The notes below the pieces were generated by a model. The model did no database searches. It was not told the origin of the DNA and was given only the letters and a program-made list of their open reading frames with translations. From the NCBI GenBank assembly GCA_036159995.1, contig JAYYEI010000039.1, positions 1-35,904 of the forward strand: a stretch of DNA of 35,904 bases, written 5' to 3'. Source of the stretch: UBA8752 sp036159995 (GTDB lineage: Bacteria > Bacteroidota > Bacteroidia > Flavobacteriales_D > Sanyastnellaceae). How positions within the stretch are numbered: position 1 is the first letter of the stretch; every line of letters begins with the position of its first letter. The translations under genes and the position numbers were made by a program. Positions 23,715-32,056 of this stretch are shown piece after piece.

Positions 23715-23722
23715 TACTTTTC
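23715..23722 (+). promoter_or_regulatory. -7-like element 5 bases before the pssA-like gene (TACTTTTC)
   Basis: TACTTTTC matches seven of eight consensus positions and ends 5 bases before the GTG start at 23728. Confidence 0.38.
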
Positions 23723-23727
23723 GTGTC

Positions 23728-24573
23728 GTGAATCGCGTGGGATACAGCCGGGATGCCTGGCGGAGCTGGCCGGCCAACAGCCTGACCTTCATCAACCTGG
23801 GGGCGGGCGCCCTCGTGTGCTGGTGGGCGGCCTCGGAGTTCGATCTGGGTTGGGCGCCGGCCGAATGGCTGGATTCCCTGGGCTGGATGGACGGTTGGAT
23901 GGACCTGACGGGGGCCAAAGAGCGCCGCGTGGCGGGCATCCTGTGGCTTCTCGCTGTGTGGGGAACCGGACAAGTGTGTGACCTGCTCGATGGTGCCGTG
24001 GCCCGGATGATGGGGGCCGATGGAGAACAGGGGGCGATGTTGGATGCGATGGCGGACTTGGTGTCTGCGGGCTTGGCGCCGGCTTTCATCGGGATGGCGC
24101 TCATGATGGAATGGCGCGCAGCAGGAGGACTGCCTTCCGGATTCGAATGGATGCCGATCCTGGCCTTGCTGGTGATGATGGCCGGTGCCTGGCGTCTGGC
24201 GCGGTTTGCGAGGGGCTCCGGGAAGGCCGAAGACCGACGCTTTGATTTCGCGGGCATTCCGGCGCCCATGGCGGCCTTGTATTGGGGCGCTGTCCTGTGG
24301 GTCTGGGCCTCTGAGGGGCCGGCTTCGATTGAATTCATCGTCTGGCTGGGGGTCGTCGGGGTGACCCTGTTGCCGCTCGGCATGGTGTCGCGCTGGCCGC
24401 AGTTCGGCTTCAAGACCTGGGGGGTCGACCGGGGGTTGGATCGCTTGCGTCTCGCGTGGTTGATTTCCTTGGTCGGATTGGTGGTGTGGAAGGGTGCTTT
24501 CGGCGGAGTGCTTGCCCTAATTTCGTACCCGCTGACGTCGGCCCTGTTCATCCGCCTTCGTCCCTCGACATAG
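23728..24573 (+). CDS. pssA: CDP-alcohol phosphatidyltransferase, probably phosphatidylserine synthase
   Basis: This 281-residue polytopic membrane protein contains the complete CDP-alcohol phosphotransferase motif. In DLLDGAVARMMGADGEQGAM and the next few residues (LDAMAD), the spacing is DG-x2-AR-x8-G-x3-D-x3-D. The enzyme swaps CMP of CDP-diacylglycerol for an alcohol. The SLTF(I/L)N-like start and overall size favour serine, giving phosphatidylserine, the precursor of phosphatidylethanolamine. Glycerol-phosphate or inositol-phosphate transfer is less likely. Six or so hydrophobic segments are visible. The start is GTG 23728, with no ATG near the family's N-terminus. It is followed after three bases by purS, so they are probably co-transcribed. 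Confidence 0.88.
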   Translation: MNRVGYSRDAWRSWPANSLTFINLGAGALVCWWAASEFDLGWAPAEWLDSLGWMDGWMDLTGAKERRVAGILWLLAVWGTGQVCDLLDGAVARMMGADGEQGAMLDAMADLVSAGLAPAFIGMALMMEWRAAGGLPSGFEWMPILALLVMMAGAWRLARFARGSGKAEDRRFDFAGIPAPMAALYWGAVLWVWASEGPASIEFIVWLGVVGVTLLPLGMVSRWPQFGFKTWGVDRGLDRLRLAWLISLVGLVVWKGAFGGVLALISYPLTSALFIRLRPST

Positions 24574-24576
24574 CCC

Positions 24577-24843
24577 ATGGTCTTCCACGCCGCCATCGAC
24601 ATCCTTCCGCTGCCCGCCCTGCTCGATCCGCAGGGCAAGGCCGTGACCAACAACCTGCCCAACATCGGACTGGGCCAGCTCACCAACGTCCGCATTGGCA
24701 AGCACATCACCCTCGACATCGAGGCGGAAAGCCGGGAGGAGGCCGAGCGCCTCGTCGGGGAAGCCTGCGAGAAGCTGCTGGCCAATCCGATCATGGAGCG
24801 GTTCGAGTTCCGCGTCTTCTCCGCTGAGGAGGCTGCCCTCTGA
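24577..24843 (+). CDS. purS: Phosphoribosylformylglycinamidine synthase subunit PurS
   Basis: PurS is the small structural subunit that joins PurQ and PurL to form FGAM synthase in purine synthesis; it helps pass ammonia between them. The 88-residue protein has the family pattern: a first beta strand (FHAAIDILPL), LLDPQGKAVTNNL, an IGLGQLTNVRIGKHITLDI strand, and EKLLANPIMERFEFRV at the end. PurL and PurQ are not in this window, so the complex must be assembled from distant genes. It begins three bases after the pssA-like stop. Confidence 0.93.
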   Translation: MVFHAAIDILPLPALLDPQGKAVTNNLPNIGLGQLTNVRIGKHITLDIEAESREEAERLVGEACEKLLANPIMERFEFRVFSAEEAAL

Positions 24844-24876
24844 ACCTCTTTGCTGAACGGTGGTTCCGTTTTGGGC

Positions 24877-24884
24877 TACTTTCA
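24877..24884 (+). promoter_or_regulatory. -7-like element upstream of the oligopeptidase gene (TACTTTCA)
   Basis: TACTTTCA, followed by AGGC as in the GH81 upstream region, ends 17 bases before the ATG at 24902. Two consensus positions differ, so support is weak. Confidence 0.28.
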
Positions 24885-24901
24885 AGGCCCAATTCGCATT
24901 C

Positions 24902-27112
24902 ATGAACCGAGACCTGTTCCGCGCCACGGCGCTTTGCACCCTGGGTGCCCTCTCCCTGTCCCTCTTCTTCACGGCCTGCCAAACCTCCAACGACATGTCC
25001 CAATCCGATGATGCCGTGGCCCCGGTGGCCAAGAAGGTGCCTTTTGAAATGACCGAGCACGGGGACACCCGGGTGGACGATTATTTCTGGATGCGCCTCA
25101 GCGACGCCCAGAAGGAGGCGCAGACGCCGGATGCCCAGACACAGGACGTGCTGGATTACCTCGCTGCGGAGAACGACTACATCGATTCCAAGCTGGCCCA
25201 TACGGAAGGACTGCAGCAGACGCTCTTCGATGAGATCGTCGGCCGCATCAAGAAGGACGACCGCAGCGTGCCGGTCCGGAACCGCGGATACTGGTACTAC
25301 TCCCGGTATGAGGAGGGCAAGGAATACGCCATCAACTGTCGCAAGCCGGCCGGCGATGAGGTCCGATATGAGGACTGCGCCGGTGAGGAGGAGGTCATGT
25401 TTGACCAGAATGAGATGGCCGAGGGGCACGATTACTTCGCCATGGGCGGCATGCGCGTGAGCGACGACAACAATCTCGTGGCCTTTGGTGTGGACACCGT
25501 GAGCCGTCGCCAATACACGGTTCGCTTCAAGGATCTTTCCACGGGCGAGCTGCTGGCGGACGAGATTCCGCTGACCACCGGAGGGGCGACATGGGCTGCC
25601 GACAACAAGACGGTGTTCTACACCCGCAAGGACCCCCAGACCCTGCGGAGCTATCAAGTCTACCGCCATGTGCTCGGCACGCCGGTGGAGGACGATGCGC
25701 TCGTTTTCGAGGAGACGGATGAGACGTTCAGCTGTGGGGTGTACCGCACGAAGAGTGATGAGTACCTCGTGATCTACACCTCCCAGACGCTGTCGCAGGA
25801 GTACCGCGTCTTGAAGGCGGACGACCCCATGGGCGAGTGGCGCGTCGTCCAGCCCCGCGAGCGGGACTTGGAGTATGGCATCAGCCACTATGGAGACCAT
25901 TTCTACATCGTCACCAACCTCGACGCCAAGAACTTCCGCCTGATGAAGACCCCGGTGGACGCCACCACCAAGGACAACTGGGAGGAGGTGATCCCGCACC
26001 GCGACGATGTGTTGCTGGAGGGCATTGACATCTTCAAGGATTACCTCGTGGTCGAGGAGCGTCAGGAGGGATTGAACCAGATTCGGATCAAGACCTGGGA
26101 CGGGTCCAAAGACGAATACCTTGAGTTCAACGACCCCGCCTACACGGCCGGAACGCGGTCCAATCCGGATTTCGACACCGAAATCCTGCGGTTCGGATAC
26201 AGCTCGATGACGACGCCGAGCAGTACGTACGACCACAACATGCGGACGGGGGAGCGCATCCTTCTCAAACAGCAGGAGGTCATCGACGACAATTTTTCAC
26301 CGGACAACTACATGTCCGAGCGCCTCATGGTGGAGGTGCGGGACGGTGTGAAGGTGCCGGTCAGCATGGTCTACCGGAAGGGCACTGAACGCAACGGAGA
26401 GAATCCGTTCCTGCTCTATGCCTACGGCAGCTACGGCAGCAGCATGGACCCCTATTTCTCCAGCGTGCGCCTGTCGCTCCTGGACCGGGGCTTCGTGTAC
26501 GCCATCGCCCACATTCGCGGCGGACAGGAGATGGGCCGCCACTGGTACGAGGACGGCAAGCTGCTGAAGAAGCAGAACACGTTCAACGATTTCGAGGACG
26601 TCGGTCGGGCCATGGTCGAGATGGGCTACACCGCTCCGGACCACCTCTACGCCATGGGCGGTTCCGCCGGGGGCCTGCTGATGGGCGCGGTGATGAACCA
26701 GGCGCCCGACCTGTTCAACGGTGTCGTGGCGGCCGTGCCGTTCGTGGATGTGGTGAGCACCATGCTCGACGAGACCATCCCGCTGACCACCTTCGAGTGG
26801 GATGAGTGGGGGGATCCCCGCGACAGCGTGTACTATCACTACATGAAGTCGTACAGCCCGTACGATCAGGTGGCTGCTCAGGATTACCCCAACACGTTGG
26901 TGACCACCGGGTACTGGGACAGCCAGGTGCAATACTGGGAGCCCGCCAAGTGGGTGGCCAAGCTGCGCGAGCTGAAGACCGACGACAACACGCTGCTCTT
27001 CCACACCAACATGGACGCCGGACACGGCGGTCAGTCGGGCCGGTTCCGCCGCTACAAGGAGGTGGCGTTGGAATACGCCTTCATGCTGGATCTCGAGGGC
27101 ATCGACGGCTGA
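24902..27112 (+). CDS. Oligopeptidase B-like S9A serine peptidase, predicted lipoprotein
   Basis: This 736-residue protein is an S9A prolyl-oligopeptidase family member closest in pattern to oligopeptidase B (PtrB), which cuts short peptides after basic residues. The N-terminal propeller begins near FEMTEHGDTRVDDYFWMR. The C-terminal hydrolase domain has LLYAYGSYGSS and HIRGGQEMGRHWYEDGK. The nucleophile S588 is in MGGSAGGLL, D673 in TTGYWDSQVQYWEP, and H708 in DAGHGGQSGR, so the triad is complete. The N-terminus has a hydrophobic stretch and lipobox FTAC (Cys26), implying periplasmic or surface location; textbook oligopeptidase B is cytosolic. I took the ATG at 24902; an upstream reading from 24860 lacks support. 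It stands as a single transcription unit. Confidence 0.94.
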   Translation: MNRDLFRATALCTLGALSLSLFFTACQTSNDMSQSDDAVAPVAKKVPFEMTEHGDTRVDDYFWMRLSDAQKEAQTPDAQTQDVLDYLAAENDYIDSKLAHTEGLQQTLFDEIVGRIKKDDRSVPVRNRGYWYYSRYEEGKEYAINCRKPAGDEVRYEDCAGEEEVMFDQNEMAEGHDYFAMGGMRVSDDNNLVAFGVDTVSRRQYTVRFKDLSTGELLADEIPLTTGGATWAADNKTVFYTRKDPQTLRSYQVYRHVLGTPVEDDALVFEETDETFSCGVYRTKSDEYLVIYTSQTLSQEYRVLKADDPMGEWRVVQPRERDLEYGISHYGDHFYIVTNLDAKNFRLMKTPVDATTKDNWEEVIPHRDDVLLEGIDIFKDYLVVEERQEGLNQIRIKTWDGSKDEYLEFNDPAYTAGTRSNPDFDTEILRFGYSSMTTPSSTYDHNMRTGERILLKQQEVIDDNFSPDNYMSERLMVEVRDGVKVPVSMVYRKGTERNGENPFLLYAYGSYGSSMDPYFSSVRLSLLDRGFVYAIAHIRGGQEMGRHWYEDGKLLKKQNTFNDFEDVGRAMVEMGYTAPDHLYAMGGSAGGLLMGAVMNQAPDLFNGVVAAVPFVDVVSTMLDETIPLTTFEWDEWGDPRDSVYYHYMKSYSPYDQVAAQDYPNTLVTTGYWDSQVQYWEPAKWVAKLRELKTDDNTLLFHTNMDAGHGGQSGRFRRYKEVALEYAFMLDLEGIDG

Positions 27113-27190
27113 TTCCGGCCGCCGAGCGGCTCCGGCGTCAGTGCCTTCCGAGTTCCGGGCTGGCCTGAAACCCTCGCAGGGCGTGGACCG

Positions 27191-27198
27191 TACATTGC
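27191..27198 (+). promoter_or_regulatory. -7-like element 4 bases before the 550-residue lipoprotein gene (TACATTGC)
   Basis: TACATTGC is a weaker variant of TAnnTTTG. It ends 4 bases before the ATG at 27203, the same spacing as in thiL and gpsA. Confidence 0.32.
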
Positions 27199-27202
27199 TT
27201 GT

Positions 27203-28855
27203 ATGATTCTGCTTTCTGCCAAGAGGCGCCGCGGGTGGCGTCCTGTCCTGATGGGGACGGCCGTGATGGCTGTCGCGGCCGGATGCCAGAAGGTGCCCGA
27301 GGAGTTCTCGGCGCCGACGTGGACCCCCGTGGCGGCCGTGCCCCTTGTGGACACCCGATTTGACCTTTCCGATGTCCTGGAGGTACTGACCGACAGCTTG
27401 GACACTGTTCCCGTGGCCACCACGGGCGAAGGGGAGTTGGCGTTCTATCACGAGCAGGGCTTCACCGGGTCGATCGCCGAGGAGTGGCTCATCCTGCCGG
27501 ATTACGCCTCCTCGGAGTCCGTGACCCTGGGGGCGGACGAAGCGTTGGCCTTGAATCTCCTTCCCCCAGGACAGTCCATCAGCTTCTCCGATGCCGCGTC
27601 GGCCCAGCTCGACGTTGTCGAACCTGAGGGCGTTCTTCTGGACCGAATCGAACTGTCGGCGGGCACGCTCTCCTTTGACCTGACGACGACCATGGGGGAC
27701 GATCTGTCGGGCAATTGCACCATCCCCGGTCTCGTGGACCCGGACGGGGTGCCGTATTCGTTGAATTGGAACTCCTTCCTGTTCACGGATGGATCCTTCT
27801 CGGCCACCCAGGATCTGACGGGTTGGGCACTGCTCCCCGACAACACCGGGGAGGAGGACAACCTCGTGGAGGCGGAGTACACACTGACCGTCATCAACAA
27901 CCCCAATCATGAAGCCGTGGAGGGGGAGTCCCTGTTGCTCGCCTTTGGATTGAACGGGATGGCGTTCGACCGGGTGGAAGGCGACTTCGGTAATGCGGGC
28001 ATCAGCCTGGAGGAGGATGCCGTGACCTTGTCTCTGTTCGACGACCGCTTCACGACGTCTGGGCTGGAGATCAACCGGGCGTCCCTGCGACTGGAGGTGG
28101 AGAACGGATTCGGGGTGGAGGCCACGCTGGACTCCCTCAATTTGGTGTCCACCGCGGGGGGCACGCCGGATGTCCTGTTCGAGACGACGGCGGATCCGCT
28201 CATCGTGGCTCCGGCCGATGGAAGTTCGGCGTTGCCGAGCCTGTCAGTTTGGGAGATCGACGAGACCAACAGCAATGTGGTCGATTTCTTCACCGCCGAG
28301 CCGAGGGACATCGACCTGAGCATGCAGGTCTGGTGCAACCCCAATGGACCGGCCGGCATTTCCGGGAATTTCCTGGATGTGGACGGCTTCGTGTCCGCCC
28401 GGCTGATGACGGAGATTCCCTTGTCGATGCGCGCGGCACAGATTGACTTCGTGGACACGGTGGACGTGGACATCCAGATTGAGGAGCAGGCCGAGGTGGA
28501 CTCGGCAGAGCTCCGGTTGATCCTCCACAACGGCTTCCCCTTCGAGGTGGTCATCCGAGCCCGGTTCCTCGATGCGGATGGCGTGCAGATCGACAGCCTG
28601 TCGACTGCGCCTTTGGACCTGTTCACGATGCCCTTGACCGATGCGAATGGGTTGCCGGTGGAGCCCGGTCTCTTCGTCCACGACTTCTTCCTCGACTGGG
28701 AGCGGGCGGATCGATTGAGGTCCGCAGAACGGGTCATCATGGAGGCGTGGTGTGAGACGGCGGAGGCGTCGGCAGGCCAATTCGTGCGGATCACGGAAGA
28801 ACAAGGCCTGCGTATGGAGCTCGGGTTGCTGGTGTACGCCAAAATGGACTTTTGA
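27203..28855 (+). CDS. Uncharacterised Bacteroidota lipoprotein with beta-rich domains
   Basis: This 550-residue protein has a basic N-terminus, a hydrophobic stretch and a lipobox ending AAGC (Cys28), so it is a predicted lipoprotein. The mature part is acidic and beta-rich without Cys pairs or enzyme motifs. It begins with PTWTPVAAVPLVDTRFDLSD, continues through repeated beta-strand stretches (VEPEGVLLDRIELSAGTLSF; a similar INRASLRLEVENGFGVEATL), and ends GLRMELGLLVYAKMDF. The repeated (N/E)-G-F-(G/P)-(V/F)-E strands suggest tandem beta-sandwich units. I do not know its function. It overlaps the DUF5723 barrel gene (TGATG), so the two are probably made together and may form a surface complex. 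Confidence 0.78.
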   Translation: MILLSAKRRRGWRPVLMGTAVMAVAAGCQKVPEEFSAPTWTPVAAVPLVDTRFDLSDVLEVLTDSLDTVPVATTGEGELAFYHEQGFTGSIAEEWLILPDYASSESVTLGADEALALNLLPPGQSISFSDAASAQLDVVEPEGVLLDRIELSAGTLSFDLTTTMGDDLSGNCTIPGLVDPDGVPYSLNWNSFLFTDGSFSATQDLTGWALLPDNTGEEDNLVEAEYTLTVINNPNHEAVEGESLLLAFGLNGMAFDRVEGDFGNAGISLEEDAVTLSLFDDRFTTSGLEINRASLRLEVENGFGVEATLDSLNLVSTAGGTPDVLFETTADPLIVAPADGSSALPSLSVWEIDETNSNVVDFFTAEPRDIDLSMQVWCNPNGPAGISGNFLDVDGFVSARLMTEIPLSMRAAQIDFVDTVDVDIQIEEQAEVDSAELRLILHNGFPFEVVIRARFLDADGVQIDSLSTAPLDLFTMPLTDANGLPVEPGLFVHDFFLDWERADRLRSAERVIMEAWCETAEASAGQFVRITEEQGLRMELGLLVYAKMDF

Positions 28856-30294
28856 TGAACCGGATTGCACACACCCTCCTGATCGCCTCCCTGACGGTGG
28901 GGATGACCACCCGTGCCCAGCTTGGTCCCGTGGAACTGTCTCCTGAATGGGGGCAGGCGGGCTGGTCCAATCCGGCCATTCTGCATCCGTCGCGCACCGT
29001 CTTCACGTTCGGCGGGTTTGCCGGAGCCCAGGTTGACGCCGTGCACTCGGGTCCGGCCTACCTTGATTTTGGCAACCTGGACGGGGAGCTGAACCCCATG
29101 GCTTTCCTCGGTCAGATGGACACGGTCGAATCCATCGGCACCCGCACCGAGGTGCCGCTGCTCGGCCTCTCCATGCGCGATGAGAATCGTTTTGAGATCC
29201 GGTACCGCAGCCGCCTCGTGGTGGACCAGGATTTCCGGTATGACCGCGATCTGCTCACCGTGGGGTGGATGGGCAATGGCCATCCCGATCTGATCGGTCG
29301 CCCGCTGTCTTTTTCGGGCATGGGCGTGGATGCTCAAGCTTACCTCGACCACGGCCTCAGCGTGGGGGCGATGGCCAAGGAAGACAAACTCTGGCTGGGT
29401 TGGGGCATCCACATCCTCAATGGGGTGACGGCGCTTCAGACGGAACGGTTCGATGCCACGTGGACGACAGATACACTGGACTACAGTTGGACGTTGGATG
29501 GTGCGGCGACGGTCAATGCGGCCGGCGTCGACTTCGATTCCCTCGCTGCCGGAGTGTCTCCTGAGATTCCGGGCGGAGGAGGCATTCCCCCCGCCCTCGG
29601 GTCGGGCGTGGCCTTCGATTTCGGCTTCCTGTGGCGCCTCAATCCCCAGTTCGAGCTTGAGGGTTCCATGGAGGGTCGGGGCTCCATCCGCTGGATGGAG
29701 TCGGTGTCCCGCCGGCAGGTGGATCCGTCCACCTTTGTCCTGCAGGGGTTGGATGTCATTGGCGTGGTGTCCGAAGCGGAAAATCAGACGTTTCCGGATT
29801 CACTCGAATCCATGCTGGAGACATGGGCTGAGGACATGGTGGACTCGCTCGCCCAGACCTTTGATTCGGAGTCGACTGAGGGCCTTCCGGCCGCGTTCGA
29901 TACCCGGGTGAGAGAGACCTGGCGACTTGGATTCCGGTTCCGTCCCGTGCAGTCCTTGGAAATTCAGGCCTTGGCTTACCGGCAGTTCCAATATGACCGG
30001 CAGGTGGACGGCTTTGTCTTCGGTCTGGTTCACCGCATCCGGAAAAACATCGCGACCCAGGTTCAGGGTCAATATCTCCATGGCCGTTGGTCTTGGGGCG
30101 CGGGCCTGTCCCTGCGGGGTGGCCCACTCCGGATTGCATTCAGTGCCCGCAATGTGGCCGGCATCCTGTATCCGCTCGATGCAGGCCATTGGAGTGGTCA
30201 GTTCGGCGCGGCGTTCGAGTTCGGCTACGCCAAGGACAAGAAGAAGAAAAAGAAGAAGGGCGACCTCGGAACCGGCAAGGGCATGTGGCACTGA
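28855..30294 (+). CDS. DUF5723-family outer-membrane barrel-like protein
   Basis: This 479-residue protein has a signal peptide (IAHTLLIASLTVGMTTRAQ). It has the DUF5723-type opening, in which a WSNPAILHPSRTVFTFG segment resembles the N-P-A start of FadL/PorV-like barrels. Many amphipathic strands alternate aromatic and polar residues (FEIRYRSRLVVDQDF, FRFRPVQSLEIQALAY, WSWGAGLSLRGGPLRIAF). After the last strand (FGAAFEFGYA) a basic tail with seven consecutive lysines follows, then GDLGTGKGMWH. An outer-membrane barrel is inferred; ligand and role are unknown. The ATG at 28855 overlaps the upstream lipoprotein stop, so I chose it over a TTG one codon earlier. Confidence 0.82.
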   Translation: MNRIAHTLLIASLTVGMTTRAQLGPVELSPEWGQAGWSNPAILHPSRTVFTFGGFAGAQVDAVHSGPAYLDFGNLDGELNPMAFLGQMDTVESIGTRTEVPLLGLSMRDENRFEIRYRSRLVVDQDFRYDRDLLTVGWMGNGHPDLIGRPLSFSGMGVDAQAYLDHGLSVGAMAKEDKLWLGWGIHILNGVTALQTERFDATWTTDTLDYSWTLDGAATVNAAGVDFDSLAAGVSPEIPGGGGIPPALGSGVAFDFGFLWRLNPQFELEGSMEGRGSIRWMESVSRRQVDPSTFVLQGLDVIGVVSEAENQTFPDSLESMLETWAEDMVDSLAQTFDSESTEGLPAAFDTRVRETWRLGFRFRPVQSLEIQALAYRQFQYDRQVDGFVFGLVHRIRKNIATQVQGQYLHGRWSWGAGLSLRGGPLRIAFSARNVAGILYPLDAGHWSGQFGAAFEFGYAKDKKKKKKKGDLGTGKGMWH

Positions 30295-30304
30295 GCCGCG
30301 GGAT

Positions 30305-30967
30305 TTACATGCCCTCGAGTCCCAGTTGCTGTAGGAGTTCCATCAAGGACACGTGGTCCGGATTGTGGTGGGCTGCCGTCCAGCCGGCCTGTGTGGCGCC
30401 GAGGACATTGACCTTGGTATCATCGATGAACAGGGTGGCCTCAGGGGCAATTCCGAATTGGCGCTCGACCTCTCGATAGGCTTGAATGTTGGGCTTCCGG
30501 AGTCCGAGCCGATGGCTGTAAATGATCTGGCGAAAGGCCTGCCCGAAGGCCTTGCCGTGGTCCGCGAGGATTTGGCGTTCGAAGAACTCGGCGTGGAGGG
30601 CGTTGGTGTTGCTGAACAAGAGCAGGTCGAATCGGGAGGCGAGCTTCTTGAGCAGGGGCACCACCTCCGGTCGGAGCCCGGTCAGTACGGCGTTCCAGGC
30701 GTTCTTGACGTCTTCGATGGACGTTCCTTCCCGGCATCGGTTCCGCAGCGCCAGCAAGAATTCATCTTCCGTGGCGATGCCACATTCGAGGTCGTCCATG
30801 AGGCCGGATTGGTTTCCGTGGTCGTAAAGCGATTCGAACCGCTCGAACCCGAGGTCGTGGAAGGCAGCTGCCGTAGCACTGTGGTTGATGCGGTAGAGGA
30901 CGCCGCCAAAGTCGAGAACCACATGCCGGATGGGGCGCCAGTCGATGGGAAGGATCGTCGACGGCAT
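30305..30967 (-). CDS. HAD-family phosphatase (HAD-IA, YihX-like)
   Basis: This 220-residue haloacid dehalogenase-family hydrolase is probably a small-molecule phosphatase. Motif I is VVLDFGGVLYR, with the nucleophilic Asp but Gly in place of the second Asp, as in YihX-like sugar phosphatases. Motif II is LLLFSNTNALH, the motif III lysine lies in LRKPNIQAY, and the metal-binding Asp pair is FIDDTKVNV. A helical cap lies between motifs I and II. The substrate cannot be read from sequence; phosphorylated sugars are plausible. The ATG at 30967 lies eight bases after the stop of the HU/SPOR gene, with a GGAAGG purine tract directly before it. This is a rare Shine-Dalgarno-like sequence in this window. 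Confidence 0.9.
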   Translation of the reverse strand: MPSTILPIDWRPIRHVVLDFGGVLYRINHSATAAAFHDLGFERFESLYDHGNQSGLMDDLECGIATEDEFLLALRNRCREGTSIEDVKNAWNAVLTGLRPEVVPLLKKLASRFDLLLFSNTNALHAEFFERQILADHGKAFGQAFRQIIYSHRLGLRKPNIQAYREVERQFGIAPEATLFIDDTKVNVLGATQAGWTAAHHNPDHVSLMELLQQLGLEGM

Positions 30968-30975
30968 CCTTCCGG

Positions 30976-32007
30976 TCAGAGTTGGAGGACCCAAGCCTGT
31001 TCGAAGCCATGTCGCTCCGCCATGGCCCGTCGGAAGCGGGCGGCATCGGATGCCCGTTGGAAGCATCCGGCCGACACACGTTGCATGCCGTGTGGTCCCG
31101 GAAGGATGGCCGTGGCATAGCCCAGGGCTTCGAAGCGGCGCGCAAGGGCGGCGGCGCGGCGGGCTTCACCAAAGGTGCCGGCGATCACGTGGTGGGCACA
31201 GCCGCTGGCCGTGGAGCCCGGCACGGGGAGGGGCATCAGGGCTTCTGTGGTCGACGGGGCAGGCAGGTCGGGAGCGCCGTCCTCCAGGTAGGGCAGGTCA
31301 TCGCCGAGGTCGAGGTCGGGGAACCGGATGTCCTCTCCCTCTATGCGGGGGGCGAATTCGCTCTTCACGGGGTCCGGAGACAGGCCGAGGAGATCAAAGC
31401 TGGTGGCGTGTTGCTGGTTCCACCAGAGTGTGCCGGTGGCAAGGATGGGCAGGGCCAAGACAGCGGCGACCTTGATCAGCCGTTGCGACAGAGGCACCAC
31501 CACGGCACCGGATTCTTCATCTGCGGTGTCGACTGTGGTCGTCTCGGTCTCGGCCGGGGTCTCCACGGCGGTGTGGTCGGGCCAGGCGATCCGGGATAGG
31601 CCTGGGGCGGCGTATCGCTCACCAATGCGGGGCTCCGCCACGAAGCCGAGCGTTCCGTCTTCGGTTCGATACAGGCGTCCGAGACCGCTGAGGGTCACAT
31701 GCCGTCCTTGTTGGAGGATGGAGAACAGCGCGTCCGTTTCGCGGTCGAGCCATTCGGTTGCCGCTTCGTTGGAGCAACCCGTGGCACGCCGGATTTCCTG
31801 TTCGAGCAGGCCGTCTCGTACAGTCAGCTTGGGATTGAACAGCACATCGCGTCCCGGGGGAATCCATTCGCCCTTGTCGGCGTCGAAGCGTGCCGGCACC
31901 GGGTGCGCCACGAATCCACCCATGCCCGGAATCACCAGGCAGTCGTGGTCATGAAGCAGCAACGGCAGGGCGTTGAGCAGGAAATTGGACTCGGGTGCAA
32001 CACTCAT
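30976..32007 (-). CDS. HU-CCDC81-like and SPOR-domain membrane protein
   Basis: The 343-residue protein starts with an HU-CCDC81-like region (LNALPLLLHDHDCLVIPGMGGFVA, VLFNPKLTVRDGLLEQEI, GRHVTLSGLGRLYRTEDGTLGF). One membrane helix follows near residue 180 (LIKVAAVLALPILATGTLWW). An acidic linker rich in Asp and Pro leads to a C-terminal SPOR domain (HHVIAGTFGEARRAAALARRFEALGY, MQRVSAGCF). SPOR domains bind peptidoglycan stripped of stem peptides at division sites. A cytoplasmic HU-like domain joined to a periplasmic SPOR domain could link DNA or cytoplasmic partners to the septum; this is inference. The ATG at 32007 fits the start of the HU-like fold. The HAD gene follows closely on the same strand. 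Confidence 0.88.
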   Translation of the reverse strand: MSVAPESNFLLNALPLLLHDHDCLVIPGMGGFVAHPVPARFDADKGEWIPPGRDVLFNPKLTVRDGLLEQEIRRATGCSNEAATEWLDRETDALFSILQQGRHVTLSGLGRLYRTEDGTLGFVAEPRIGERYAAPGLSRIAWPDHTAVETPAETETTTVDTADEESGAVVVPLSQRLIKVAAVLALPILATGTLWWNQQHATSFDLLGLSPDPVKSEFAPRIEGEDIRFPDLDLGDDLPYLEDGAPDLPAPSTTEALMPLPVPGSTASGCAHHVIAGTFGEARRAAALARRFEALGYATAILPGPHGMQRVSAGCFQRASDAARFRRAMAERHGFEQAWVLQL

Positions 32008-32014
32008 CCGACGT

Positions 32015-32022
32015 GCAAAATA
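32015..32022 (-). promoter_or_regulatory. -7-like element 7 bases before the HU/SPOR gene (TATTTTGC)
   Basis: TATTTTGC is a shifted, weaker match to TAnnTTTG, separated from the ATG at 32007 by ACGTCGG. Confidence 0.32.
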
Positions 32023-32056
32023 GGCTGAATTCAGGGCCGTGAAAACCAAATGGCCC

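Noticed and set aside
23537..23731. Small plus-strand ORF across the terminator and tRNA-Cys
   Set aside because: It translates the complement of a tRNA and a terminator; the tRNA cloverleaf is unambiguous.
27115..27134. Imperfect GC-rich hairpin after the oligopeptidase gene
   Set aside because: Stem contains a bulge and no U-tract follows, so it is not supported as an intrinsic terminator.
30238..30260. Lysine-codon run at the end of the DUF5723 gene as a slippage or repeat element
   Set aside because: It is mostly AAG with a short AAA stretch, in frame and near the C-terminus; no alternative product is supported.
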